NCBI GenBank assembly: GCA_958450325.1
Contig: OY288242.1
Location: forward strand, 65,301,562 to 65,365,561
Origin: Agrostemma githago
Taxonomy: Eukaryota; Streptophyta; Magnoliopsida; Caryophyllales; Caryophyllaceae
Length of the DNA: 64,000 nucleotides
Direction of reading: 5' to 3'
In this document: piece after piece, positions 22,064 through 33,493 of the stretch
How the letters are laid out: the number at the start of each line of letters is the position of its first letter
How positions within the stretch are numbered: position 1 is the stretch's first letter
Notes under the pieces: model-generated
Seen by the model: the letters and a program-made list of their open reading frames with translations, nothing else
The model's database searches: none
What the model was told of the DNA's origin: nothing
Translations under genes and position numbers: made by a program

Positions 22064-24801
22064 ACGGAAGAAGACATGAGTAAGACCACCTTATTCATAC
22101 CTTGGGGTACTTACTGTTACACTGTTATGCCATTTGGGCTCATCAATGCCGGGGCCACTTATCAACAAACCGCCACAACTTTATTACATGACATGATGAA
22201 TAAGGAAGTAGAAGTTTATGTGGACGACATGATCGTCAAGTCCAAAGACCGAAGTGGGAACATTGCGGCCCTAAGAAAATTCTTTACCCGACTACGCAAA
22301 TACAACATGAGGTTAAACCCTCAAAAATGTAGCTTCGGGGTAACATCTGGCAAATTACTGGGCCATATCGTCAGCCAACGCGGCATCGAGGTCGACCCAG
22401 CTAAAATCAAGGCCATTACCGAGATGCAGCCACCCAAAACCGAAAAAGAAATAAGGGGGTTTCTCGGGAAAGTCCAATACATTAGCCGGTTTATTTCAAA
22501 GTTAACCATGGTATGTGAGCCCATTTTTAAGAAACTGAAGATAGGAGAACGAACATTATGGACAATAAATGTCAAACGGCTTTCGATAAAATCAAGGAGA
22601 TTCTGTCTGCACCCCCAGTATTAATGCCACCTCAACCCGGTTTGCCTTTGTCGTTATACCTAACAACGACCGAGACATCCATGGGGGTTATGCTGGCCCA
22701 GACGATCGATTTAGAAGAACGAGTTATTTACTACATCAGTAAAAAGTTCCTAGAATACGAGTGCAAGTATACAATGCTCGAGAAAACGTGCCTTGCTTTG
22801 GTTTGGGCCACTAAAAAGCTCCGACATTATATGCTCAGTCACGAGGTACATGTCCTATCTAAAATGGATCCTATCAAGTACCTGTTCGAAAAGCCATCCT
22901 TAACGGTAGGATGTCCAGATGGACTTTAATGTTAGCAGAGTTCGACCTCAATTTTGTACCATTAAAAGCCATCAAAGGCCGGGTTGTAGCCGAATTCCTC
23001 GCCGATAGTCCCATATCTGAAGAAGGGCACACCGATACTTGGGCTTTTCCAGATGATGACATATTCCATACCAACACCGAAACATGGGATTTGTATTTTG
23101 ATGGGGCGTCCAACTTTCGAGGATTCGGAGTCGGTATCCTCTTAATTTCACCAAAAGGAGAGCATACACCGTTATCGATTAAATTGGAATTTTATGTGAC
23201 TAACAACGCAGCCGAATATGAAACATGCATTCACGGGTTGCAGGCCGCCGCCGATTTAGGAGTAACAAACCTCCGGGTCCACGGTGACTTGTCCCTAGTC
23301 ATCAATCAAGCTCTCCAAAAGTGGAAAACTATAAATGCCAATCTCGTGGCTTACCAAGCGCGAGTAAGGGTTCTCGAGAAGCAATTCCAAAAGGTAGAAT
23401 ATATCTATCTGCCCCGAGAAGAAAATCAATTTGCAGATGCACTTTCCAAATTAGCATCCTCACTAAATATCTCGGAACACCTAACCAGCATGCCGATCTG
23501 TGTTGAAAGATGGTCCGAGCCGGCCTATATCCACGCCATCCAAGATATTGAAATAACTGATCCGGAACCTTGGTATCAAGATGTCCTAACTTACTTGACA
23601 TCGGGAGAGTATCCCTCGGGATCTGAAAACCGGGCCAAGAAAGCCTTGCGAAGATTGGCAACCCAATTTGTTCGTACGGACGACGGATAGATATACAAAA
23701 AGACGGCACAAGAGGCTCTCCTCCTGTGTATCGATAAAGTACAGACCGAGAAGGTTATGTCCGAGGTACACGATGGTGAAAATGATCCGCATGTGAACGC
23801 CCATATGCTAGCCCAAAAAATCACGAGACTCGGGTACTATTGGAACACCATGGAAACTGACTGTCAGTTATATGTCAAACACTGCCATAACTGTCAGATT
23901 TTTGCCAATGTACAACATATGCCATCTTCCCTGCTATATACCATGACATCACCATGGCCATTATTCTCAACATGGGGAATTGATATAATTGGAAAGGTGA
24001 ACCCTTCCGGAATAGGAGGTCACTGTTTCATGTTGGTGGCTATCGACTATTTCACTAAATGGGTCGAAGCCGAGTCATAGCGGATCTTGAATGCCAAGCA
24101 CGTTGCTAAATTTATCCAAAACAAGATTATATGCCGATACGGGATCCCGCACGAGTTCATCAGTGATCACGGGACTCATTTCCAAGCTGAAACCGCTACT
24201 TTGCTGGAAAAATATAAAATTCAAAGGCATACATCTTCGCCTTACCGTCCCCAAAAAAATGGAGCGGTAGAGGCAGCCAATAAAACGATTGTCACCATAC
24301 TTAAAAAGATGGCTAAGAATTATCGGGATTGGCCCGAAAAAATACCCTTTGCCTTATGGGGACACCGGACGTCAATTCGCACCGCGACCGGAGCAACCCC
24401 ATATTATTTGACATATGGAATGGAAGCGGTCCAACCGGTCGAACTGGAAGTACTATCCCTTAGGATCTCACTTGAGAGCCAAGTGCCTGAAGCAGATTGG
24501 GTCCAAGCCCGATACGACTCACTAGTTCTTTTAGACGAACGGCGGTCCTGGGCCCTCAACATACAACGGGCTTTCAACAAAAGAGTTAGGCCCAGGAATA
24601 TCAAAGAAGGGGATCTAGTCCTAAAATCGGTCCGTGCATTACTACCGGTTGATCCAAGAGGAAAGTTCAAACCCAATTGGGCTGGCCTGTATTTGGTAAA
24701 AAAAAGTTTTATCAGGAGGAGCAGTAATGCTAACAGACTTGGACGGAAATGAATTCGTCAACCCAACCAACTTGGACCAGCTGAAGCGTTACTACCCATA
24801 A
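22064..24801 (+). pseudogene. pol: pol of Tat-2 (RT from mid-domain, RNase H, second RNase H, integrase)
   Basis: Begins within RT (KTTLFIPWGTYCYTVMPFG) and keeps the catalytic VYVDDMIVKSKD near 22215. The RT connection and first RNase H follow, then the second RNase H (LYFDGASNFRGFG, NNAAEYETC, NQFADALSK). Integrase has HCHNCQIF, WGIDIIGKV, ISDHGTHF and NGAVEAANK. Frameshifts occur near 22560, 22915 and 24705. In-frame TAG stops are at about 23687 and 24078. The final codons end NLDQLKRYYP as in Tat-3. The sequence is about as long as the matching part of Tat-3 apart from small indels. It is dead but well preserved. Confidence 0.88.
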
Positions 24802-25175
24802 GCCTTGTCTCAATGTCATTTGCAAAAAGTTTATAAAATTTTGCCTTTTTATAAATTTTAAAAAATTATAAGCAAGTCAATGAGCTAGGATTATTCATCC
24901 TACTGTCGCACATCTTGAACTAATAGTCTTGATGTATTTCACGTTTGAACTACGTTTGGTTTGATTCCGCTAATTGTGGATACGTAGGCAACCCCTCAAA
25001 AGGGTACAACCACTGCAAAAACGAAAAAGACGGCAACGGTATTCACTAATATGTCTTTTATTAAAAACCCCGATAAACTCAGGAATTCCAAAAGTTACAT
25101 CACACAATAATAAAAAAGAAGCACACCACAAAAATAATAATAATACTTAGATAATAAAACTAAGGAGGCTAGCAC
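24802..25175. other. Spacer between pol and antisense gene in Tat-2
   Basis: AT-rich, with a block conserved in Tat-3 (TGGATACGTAGGCAACCC near 24977). It separates two convergent genes and may hold 3' ends of both transcripts. No gene is seen. Confidence 0.5.
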
Positions 25176-27003
25176 TTAGGGCATTTTACCCTTTCCCTTA
25201 TCCTTTGGGTCACGGGGAGCCCGAGGTCGACGGGGCGGGGGCGAACGTTCCCGGATCACTAAGGGGACTTCCTTTGCTCGAACCCAGTTTCTTCGACTGC
25301 GGGTCTTCTGCTGTTGTGACTGGTCCAAGTCGAGCCCGTACGTGTTCGGATAGCCTGTCTCGAGGACCAAGTCGGTCCTGGACCTTTAGTTTTTGGCCAA
25401 GTCTCCTTTCCAGGTCAGTCTGGAGCCTCACCTTCCCCCGTGCACTTTTAGTACTGGACCCTTCAATTTGAATCCTAGTCTTTCCTTTCTGACCTGACAT
25501 CAGTCGAACCAATGTAGCCGGGGTCTCACCCGCATCAAAGAAACCCATGTTGTCTTTAGCCTGCTCTCGTCGGAGTATGTCAAAAGCCTCGTCAACTTTT
25601 AGGGCAGCTCGGGCTTCAGCAGATTCCGCCTTTGTCCATCTCACGTAAGAACCTGATACCCAAATCGAATGAAGAGACTTGGTAGTAGACCAGGTGGCCC
25701 GGGTGTACCATCGTTGCATCCAAGTATCACACATCACGTCCGTCAGTTGGGTAGATTCACTCACAACCGCCTCGATTTCCGGGTTTCCTTGGGACCGACC
25801 ATACTGCCTAAGTATACAGTCGAGATAAAGATGAATAGTCTGCCTAAAGGATAGGATCACCTGGTACCGCGCCCTATCCCTCGATTCCAAGCCAGTTCGA
25901 ACATAAATGGGCCACCAGGGCACCATCCACCGGATCAACGGGCCATTATGGAAAGACAATACTTCGTCCCAATATTTCTGGGTATTATGGCGAGAAAAGT
26001 CAATGGTTCGTCTCCTAGTCATCACCTGGTTGGGTCGATAATGACTTAGGTCAAGGGGAGGATCTATGATCGATAGCCGATCGAATAACCAAAGATGAAA
26101 AGAAAACAAAAATATGAGTTGTCAAGCCAAAATTGGTGTCCGCGCAGAGGCACTCGATTGACTGCTTGGAGGTCACTCGATCGAGGGACACACCTAAAGC
26201 CGGACAGAAGGTTTTTGAGAAGGCACTTAATCGAGTGCCAGGGTGACTCGATCGAGTGCCCACTATAGCAGAAAATTGCGAAAAAAAAATCAAAAAATCA
26301 AAAAAATTCGAGGAATTGAGAAATCGAAAAAATCAGAAAAATCTGAAGCAATATACCTGCAGTAAACGAGTACTCCCGATCAAACGAACCGACGAATCCC
26401 TTTTACGGTTGTCCAAGCCTTGGATAATTTCCCCAGTAATTAGCCATGTCGGGCTATGCTCCGTCTCCATCAAATCAACCACGGTGAAAAGTCGGACATG
26501 GCACATACAAGATAGTAAATCCATGTAACCCTCGAAAGCATAAACATGGAGCATACAAAAAGCAAAGGCCCTACGACTATGGACCGACCTGACCCAGACA
26601 TCGTGTGGGTTCATAAACTTTTCAGCTAAATTGATCAAAGAAATGGTATCCCCCTCCGTCATACGGGATACCTCCATGTGAGAGATCAGAGTCCTAGGAA
26701 TTCCCGTAGCTTCCTTCTAGGGTCGTGAACTGAAAACGGGATAGCAGGACGAAGTATGGGATTCCATCCTTCTACGGCAGCAATTTCCTCAGGGATAGGG
26801 CAGATCTCGCCTCGAGGAAGAGCAAAAACATGATAAGTGTCGTCCCAATATGATAAACAAGCATCGAGGAAGTGATGGTCCACTTGCATCTGGCGGATCG
26901 TAAACAATTGAGTGATACCGTTCTGGTTCAGAACTACTTTGTCGGCATCTCTGAAGCATCGGGACCAGTCTTGCAGCGTTCGGGTAAAATGGTCGATTCC
27001 CAC
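25176..27003 (-). pseudogene. Antisense gene of Tat-2, plant-mobile-domain-like, two exons
   Basis: Same gene as in Tat-3. Exon 1 starts at 27003, where the codon is GTG instead of ATG, and encodes GIDHFTRTLQDWSRCFRD, then YHVFALPRGEICPIPEEIA. A small insertion near 26685 shifts the frame before MTEGDTISLINLAEKFM. Exon 1 ends at 26357 with a good donor (CTGCAG then GTATAT). Exon 2 runs from about 26094 (LFDRLSIIDPPLD) through RWTKAESAEARAALKVDEAF to a basic tail (RAPRDPKDKGKGKMP) with one frameshift near 25290. The acceptor is destroyed: the site reads TTTTCATC where Tat-3 has TTTTGCAG. The domain call (PMD-like, aminotransferase-like in plant annotation) is from memory of the family. Confidence 0.65.
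26147..26262. repeat. ACTCG-type palindromes in the Tat-2 antisense intron
   Basis: Four decayed copies of ACTCGATCGAGT lie in the intron, in pairs like those in Tat-3. Several are mutated (ACTCGATTGACT, ACTTAATCGAGT), which fits the older age of Tat-2. Confidence 0.6.
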
Positions 27004-27106
27004 GGCTAGATTTTTCTTAAAAATAATAAAGGATTCTCAAGGCTTGTTCTCTTTAGAAGGGAAGGGATTGATGAGAATTATGAAAAAATTAAAAGCAAAA
27101 AATGGG

Positions 27107-27114
27107 TATTTATA
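27107..27114 (-). promoter_or_regulatory. Antisense TATA box in Tat-2
   Basis: TATAAATA on the minus strand, about 105 bases before the antisense start codon. Position and orientation are the same as in Tat-3. Confidence 0.55.
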
Positions 27115-27663
27115 GCACTAAACCTGGGTAGCCCTCCTATCTTTAGGATTCCTAATTCCCGGAGGTTTAGCATACAGGCCCCATCACAATTCTTCGGCTA
27201 GTGTAGGAATAGTCCATTCTAACCATTCCTATTCCTTTTCAGAGTCAAAATTCTCAAATTTTCAAAAAATCCAAAGTCCTTTTCAAAATTTTTATTCCCC
27301 AGCGCGAGTCATTTTACCTAAAATATTACATGCAAAACTTCGCATAATTATATACAGGTACGGCTCAAGTAAGGACATACAACTCACTCCCCAGCGGAAA
27401 GCCTTAGGCGGCATTTTCCCTGGAATAGCATGGGATGGGCCCATATATAGGCGCACCCAGGACTTATACGACAAGTCCGATTCCCCACGGAATTATCATC
27501 ATCAACTCAGGTATGGTTTCTAACCTATGGCTGCCGAGCCCTTCACGCAAGTCCAATGGACAACAAACGACCCGACCAGAAGTCTGCCAGGTCTTAATCC
27601 TTGATTGGCCTGGTAGCTACTCTGACTTTCGCCCTGTCCAAGCCTCAGTCAGAGTGGGGGCTG
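27115..27663 (+). other. 3' untranslated part of Tat-2 with polypurine tract
   Basis: No gene is seen. It ends in AGTCAGAGTGGGGGCTG directly before the 3' LTR, a polypurine tract shared with Tat-3. It would also hold the upstream region of the antisense promoter. Confidence 0.6.
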
Positions 27664-29994
27664 TGTAGACAACTACATTTGGCCGTTAGGTGTCTATGGC
27701 AGTTTCCAAAAACTAGCCGATGATGATCGGACGCAAACGTGCTTTGACATACTCGAATATGGGCTCAAAATCATTGGCATTGGCTTGGGCTTTTTATGGA
27801 GTACAAATTTCACAAAACCAACCTCAAATTCAGGCCCAGTGGGTCGTTCCCAGTCAAATAAGACTAATTTCGGTCAAAACCGACACCAAGGGCGAAACCG
27901 TCTTTTAGCGACCGAGTCAAACCCCGGTCAAAGACGTTCCGAGGCATAAATATCTGCCATAACACCCCGCGAATCCGACCTGAAGTCCAATACTACAAAA
28001 AATCAGCCACACAAATTAATAAACAAATCCGTAAGAGATAGAATTTGATCCTTAAAAGGAGTTCTACCCGAGCTAGACCCACTCGATCGAGTGGACCGGC
28101 CCACTCGGTCGAGTAGGCTCGTAAAACATGTTGAACCGGTGTCAAAACCGGGCACTCGACCGAGTACCAGAGTCACTCGGTCGAGTGACTCCTTTTCCAG
28201 CCCGAGGAGGATTTCTTTCCCACCAAGCAACGGAATCCTCCTTCCTCTCGAATTGCGCGCTTTTCCTATCCAAAACGATATTTCTTGTCACCCAAGTTAA
28301 GCTACCTCTCCTAGCTTCAATCGGGGACCTCTACTATAAATAAACCCTCTCACAACATACAATTGACGCATCTATCACATCTAACACAATCAACAATCAT
28401 CAACAACACACATTGAGCTATCATACCAAACACACATACAATCCGACGTAGCCTTATACCCGAGAAAACACCGTCCAAACCCCAAAAATCCGGTCACCTC
28501 GGCAGCCTCACCGTCACACTTAAACCACCATAACTCACCCGCATTATCTCGACGCTCCCGTGTCTAAGCCACATTCCGACGAGCCCCGTTCCGAGAATAC
28601 AAAGCATGTAGGTTGAGGGTGTAAAATCAAATCCCGTCTTCTCCTTTCTCTCTCTCTTCCTCTCTTTTTTTTTCTTCGTGTCGTCATTCGTCCGTCTTCA
28701 TACGGGTCATCCTCACGTTTTTTTTCTTTTCTAATACCGATATTATCACTACAATCTATTTTTTTATACAAAACAAACGTTCTTAAAACACGATACCGAC
28801 TCTATAGTCGAATATCGTACCTAAAATAACTAAATTTATCTCGTTGATGCAAAGAAAATCGTCACATAAACAAAATACGACGATTTCGACGTGGAGAGAG
28901 TTCATATTGTTTTAGTTCGATTTTCAAAACGATTCACGAAACATCTTTTCTAAAATCACTCCGAATATTTGATATCGATTCCATAATCGAATATCAAATA
29001 TAACGAGTATCGAAAATTTAAGTCGAGTATGAATCGTATCATATTTTTATGCGACTTAACAAAACTATAGATTTTCTAAAAAAACAATTTCGAGAGCAAA
29101 AACAAACCGGGCAGCAGTCCGTACAAGTGGAACTCGATCGAGTGCCTAACCCACTTGATCGAGTGGCACCCCAAAAATAGGGCAGAATACTTTTTTCGAG
29201 ACCATTCGGTCGAGTACCTCAGTTACTCGGTCGAGTGGCTCCTGTTTCATCAAAACCGTGAGTTTTCAGCATCATTCGAGTCCCGATCAAATATTTTTAT
29301 GACTTCGGTCAACACGTGCCAAGTCAATCACGTCTCATAAGCTTTTCAAAACCATGCATCACATCATATTTATATCTTTTATTCAATTTACAAACCGTTA
29401 CTAACTCGTTTGTTTCTATTTTGGCCTTCTTTTGTTTTATTGTACTAAAACGAATCTCACATGCTAAATACAACTTCGACGTTAAATTTAGACGCATTAA
29501 ATCGACTTAGAAACCCATTCAAATTCTCGCATGTTTAGGCAAAACAATGTTTGCATATCATTTCATCGTATTACTAACGCGCGTATTTTAAAATCGAACG
29601 ATATCTTAGTAGAGGCCGCTAATGTGCGGGCGGGGTTGGGTGTTCTTTGTGAACTTCCTAACACGTACCCTCACCCCTTACTCAGAACCATGGTTTCCGG
29701 ATGTCCGAATCCATTGGCACACGAGAATCATTCAATACACGGTATCCGATAATGTCGGTATCGGTATCAAATGCAAAGGGGCGAACCCAATAAACTCTGA
29801 CATCCAAATGGGCCATACTTTGTGCATGGCCCACTAAGATATAGAGTGGGTTCGAATGGGCGCGAACTCCCACAAAGTTCGGTGGCGACTCCACTTCGAT
29901 TTAAATTTCAATTCGACCCATCTCATATGGAGATTCATTCGCCTCCCCAAACCCGTGCGTGGCCGCGTCGGGGTGGACCTATGTCATGTCCACA
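27664..29994 (+). repeat. 3' LTR of Tat-2
   Basis: Starts TGTAGACAAC and ends TGTCCACA. TATA box TATAAATA at 28335-28342. Two palindrome clusters, at about 28078-28190 and 29128-29243, each have four ACTCGAYCGAGT-type units, as in Tat-3. It is about as long as the Tat-3 LTR and shares the first and last parts most clearly. Confidence 0.9.
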
Positions 29995-31417
29995 AAGAGT
30001 AGTATAGGTGACCGGTTACCTGTAGAACCCTTTCACCTTCCTTTTTCACCTTTAATTTTATTTAACGGCAATAATACCAAATATAGAGCGTCTTTCGAAA
30101 ATAATTTCAATTTTAATAAATCAGATAATAATACGTATTTTTTGAGTAGTTAAGCCAGAGTAGTATAAATGACTAGTTACCGGTAGAACCCATTTACCTT
30201 CCTTTTTCGCCTTTAATTCATTTCACATTAATTTACTCCTTTTCACTTACTCAGTGTACGGGACGTTAAACGTCATTCGTGTCCTTGGTCTTCCTCTTCC
30301 TTCAAGTCTTCAACCTCACCAAATCTAGCTAATAATATCATCCTACACCAAAATCAACACGTTAATCTAAACGAAACGTATAGAAAAAAACTGAAAAAAT
30401 ATGAAGGGTAATGGAGAGAGAGAGGATGAAGGAGAGAACTAAGGAGGAGTAGACCTGGCAAAACTGACCCGACCCGAATAAGCCAAACTGAACACGACCC
30501 GACACCCAAATTGAAGACTTGATTTTGACCCGTAATCCGAATTGACTCGAGCTAACTCGATACTGACCCAACTATTATTATGAAAAAACGAGTCGATATC
30601 CTAAAAAAGTTGAAAACAACAAACCCGAGAATGACTCGAACCCGAAAGTATCCGACCCGACCCAAAGTCAACCCGATTATTATAACCCGACAGTGGCCCG
30701 ACACGAAGCAGACCCGACATAGTTCACCCGTTATCCAGGTCTAAGTAGGAGGATGGAGGATAAGTAACAGATTAAATATTAATTAGGTGACCTGATGTAG
30801 CAGGTTATAAAGTCACTTATTATTCTCAGATACATATATACTACTCTTGTTTAACTACTCCAATAATACGTATTATTCTCAGATTTATTGATATTTGTAT
30901 TATTTTTGGAAGACGCCATATAGTTGGTATTATTGTCGTTAAATAACTCTTTTGTAAATTAAATTAAATTAAAAATTTGTTTGTATTGTTATTTTTACGA
31001 TTTAACTCGTAATTCTTAAAATTATTATAAAACGAATTAATTGTTTAATCGTTTCAAACTTCTAAAATTCTATTTGACTCGGAAACTCTTATATTTAAAA
31101 CATATTTTTATTTCTGTTTCGATTCATTTTATACATTTAATCTAATTCTTATCAAAAGTCTATTTCGACGATTTAAATTCTAAATTCTTATTATTTATTT
31201 ATATTTAAGTTCGAATTTCTTATTTTTTTGACTTGAAGCTCATTTATTTTAAATTTCGTCAAAGTATTTATTTCATTTCCTCGAGAAATCGATTTAATTC
31301 ACTGTATCAAAAATTTATTATTTGGTCGAGTACTAATTATTTATTTCTATCTGCTTCATTTTCGTCTCGAGTACTTTATTTACTCATTTTATTTGACAGT
31401 CCGATTATTTAGTAATT

Positions 31418-32080
31418 GGGTTTTTCTACGTTGTACCCTTCTGTTTTTCCGTTTTCTACCATATACCCCTCCTATTTTCTAAAGCCCCACTTATACCCCT
31501 GTAGTTCATTAATTTCATTAAACGTGAACTAATTACAATTATTCTACTCAAAAACTCTAATTAATTTTCATCTCTATCTCCTATGTTTTCTCTAATTCTA
31601 ATTTTGCATGCATAGTTTCTAATTTTTTTCTTCATTTTATCATAATTCTTTCACTTTTTATTTTCAGTGCAACATCAATGCTTTGTTTGTTCATGAGATT
31701 AAATTAATTTCGTTAGAAATTAGTAAAATATCATTATTTTAAGTTAAAGAATAAGCTGGGGAGAAAATGGAGGAAAATCAATAAGTTAAAAAAGAATAAG
31801 AAGTTGATATATAAAATGAGCTAAATGGAGAATATTAATGAAATGGAGGAAAAGTTGGGGAAACTTGAGGGAATACATGTCAAGGTCGTCAAAACTGGTT
31901 ATGGTCATAGCTTAGAATCATCGTCATGCCATCTAATTAACGAAGCATTAGACGGATATTTGTGAATAGGTCACGTTTCATGAAGTTAATAAACTACAGG
32001 GGTATAAATGGGGGTTTTGAAAATAGGAAGGGTACATGGTAGAAAACGGAAAAACAGGAGGTTACAACGTAGAAAACCCC
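31418..32080. mobile_element. MITE with ~95-bp terminal inverted repeats inside the solo LTR
   Basis: The left end GGGTTTTTCTACGTTGTACC is matched on the opposite strand by the right end (GGGGTTTTCTACGTTGTAAC), and the match goes on for about 95 bp, to TACCCCTGTAGTT. The flanks TTAGTAATT and TTATTAATT fit a 9-bp TSD with one change, so it is probably another Mutator-type MITE, unrelated in sequence to the GGGTTATTTAA family. No ORF is seen inside. Confidence 0.75.
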
Positions 32081-32175
32081 TTATTAATTTTATTAACTCG
32101 TTTTAACGGGTCAGTCAACTTATCGATTCATTATTTGTTTAATCCGTATTTCTAACTTGATTCATTTAATTATGT

Positions 32176-33493
32176 TTGATTCATTTCATTTTCCCACTTT
32201 ATAAGTTCATTTCCCCTATTTCTTTTTCTTTATTTCCATACTACATTCATTCCCTTTTGCCACTACTGTCCACCGCGTCATTCATTTCCTCATTCAACCC
32301 ACCTCTTCGTCCATCCTCTCTATCGCTCACCTCCTCTCCCATTTTCGTTCTTCTTTTTCACCCCCATCATCTGTCTTCTTCATCCTTCTTCCGCACCACC
32401 TTTTCTCCTCTGTTTTGCTGCTGCTACTACGCCGATGCTGTTGCTATTGTCTTGTTGCTGCTATTTTCGTTGTTATCTTTTTGGTGTTGCTTTCCGTTCT
32501 TCTTCTTTTTCCTGTTCGTTTTCTTTGCTGCTTCCCCTGCCTCCTTTCTTCTCTTTTCCTTCATCACCATCATCGTGCCCTGCTGCCTGCTGGTTCGTGC
32601 GCTGCTGGTCAGATGTGTTCGACCGGATTTCGTCGCAAGGTAACTCAATTTCTGTCCCGTTCTTATCTGTTCGTTTCTTTGTTTGTTCCGTCCATGTTTG
32701 CTGCGTTTTGTTGCATTCTGTGTTGCTGTTACACATCTGGTGCTATCCGTTTCTCCTACTTCTGTTCCTTTCTTCCTTCAGTTTTCCTTTCTCCTTCTTC
32801 TTCTTCTTTGGATTGGTTGCTGTCCTCTGTTTCTCAACCTGCTGCTGTCACGTTTTTGATGTCGTGGCTGTACGCTGCTGTTTGCGTTGTGCTGCTATTG
32901 TTCGTTTATTTTCTTCTTCCATTTTTATAATCTTCTCCTTTCCTTCTCTTCTTATTGTCCATTGTTAGTCTACTGCTGTTATTCGATGTCTATTCGCTAC
33001 TGCTATTCCGTGTTTCTGTGCGTTTTACTGCTGCTCCTTGCTACTTTCAGTTTACCCATTCTTCTCCTCTTTTCCCTTGTCGTCTTTGTGCCCAGATGTT
33101 GTTGTTTCGTTGCTTGGTATGTTCGACTCTCAATGCTACTGTTCGGTCCTGTTACGGCTGCCCAACATGTTCTCGTTCTCCTTTTTCTCTCGTCATTTTG
33201 CCTTCCGTACTGTGCTATTCAGATCGTTGTTATCGATTTCTTACCTTCTTCTTTCCGGTTGCATTGATGCTACTATTCGTTCTTCTTTGTTTCGTGATTC
33301 GCGAGCCTTACTTTTCGTTCTTCTTATCCTTGTTCTCTTCTTTCCCTTCTCCGTATTTTCATTATCCCAATCTCGTTCTTTTTCGTTTTGTGAAGGCCTC
33401 GGAGTTTTATTGAATCGGCTTTCAAGTTCTAAGGTTCGAGCTTGGTCTAATCAAGAAAGGGCATGTACGAGATTAATTCTGATATCGACTTGA
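32176..33493 (+). other. Polypyrimidine-rich stretch within the solo LTR
   Basis: About 1.2 kb of T/C-rich sequence gives several long overlapping plus-strand frames rich in Phe, Leu, Ser and Cys. All frames are open for the same compositional reason and none shows a domain. A GCAAGGTAACTC word near 32635 resembles a splice donor. It may be the leader (R/U5) of the LTR transcript. I do not call a protein here. Confidence 0.5.

Larger units (their letters stand above)
21406..29994 (+). mobile_element. Tat-2: internally deleted Tat-lineage retrotransposon
   Basis: TSD AAGAG lies at 21401-21405 and 29995-29999. The LTR ends TGTGGACA and TGTCCACA are 8-bp inverted repeats. The 5' LTR stops after about 0.66 kb, and the sequence jumps at about 22063 straight into the middle of RT, so most of the 5' LTR, the PBS, gag, protease and the RT start are gone. 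Pol remains but has stops and frameshifts. The antisense gene and a full 2.3-kb 3' LTR remain. It is related to Tat-3 but clearly diverged. It cannot make gag or prime reverse transcription. Confidence 0.9.
21300..30949 (-). mobile_element. Mutator-type MITE, copy A (split by Tat-2)
   Basis: The ends GGGTTATTTAAC... and ...GTTAAATAACTC are inverted repeats of about 110 bp. The flanks TTTTATAAA (21291-21299) and TTTTGTAAA (30950-30958) are a 9-bp TSD with one change, the hallmark of Mutator-like elements. Next to the left end the terminal repeat is present a second time in tandem (30058-30170). The middle (about 30440-30740) is made of many CCCGACCCGA-like words. Without Tat-2 it is roughly 1.06 kb, with no ORF. 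It is the same family as 60787-61790 in opposite orientation. Confidence 0.85.

Noticed and set aside
30440..30740. CCCGACCCGA words as degenerate telomere repeats
   Set aside because: They do not match the plant telomere unit and occur equally in the second copy of the MITE, so they are part of that family.
32176..33493. Several long overlapping plus-strand ORFs (up to 177 codons)
   Set aside because: All lie in a T/C-rich tract; frames are open because of composition and show no domain or start context.
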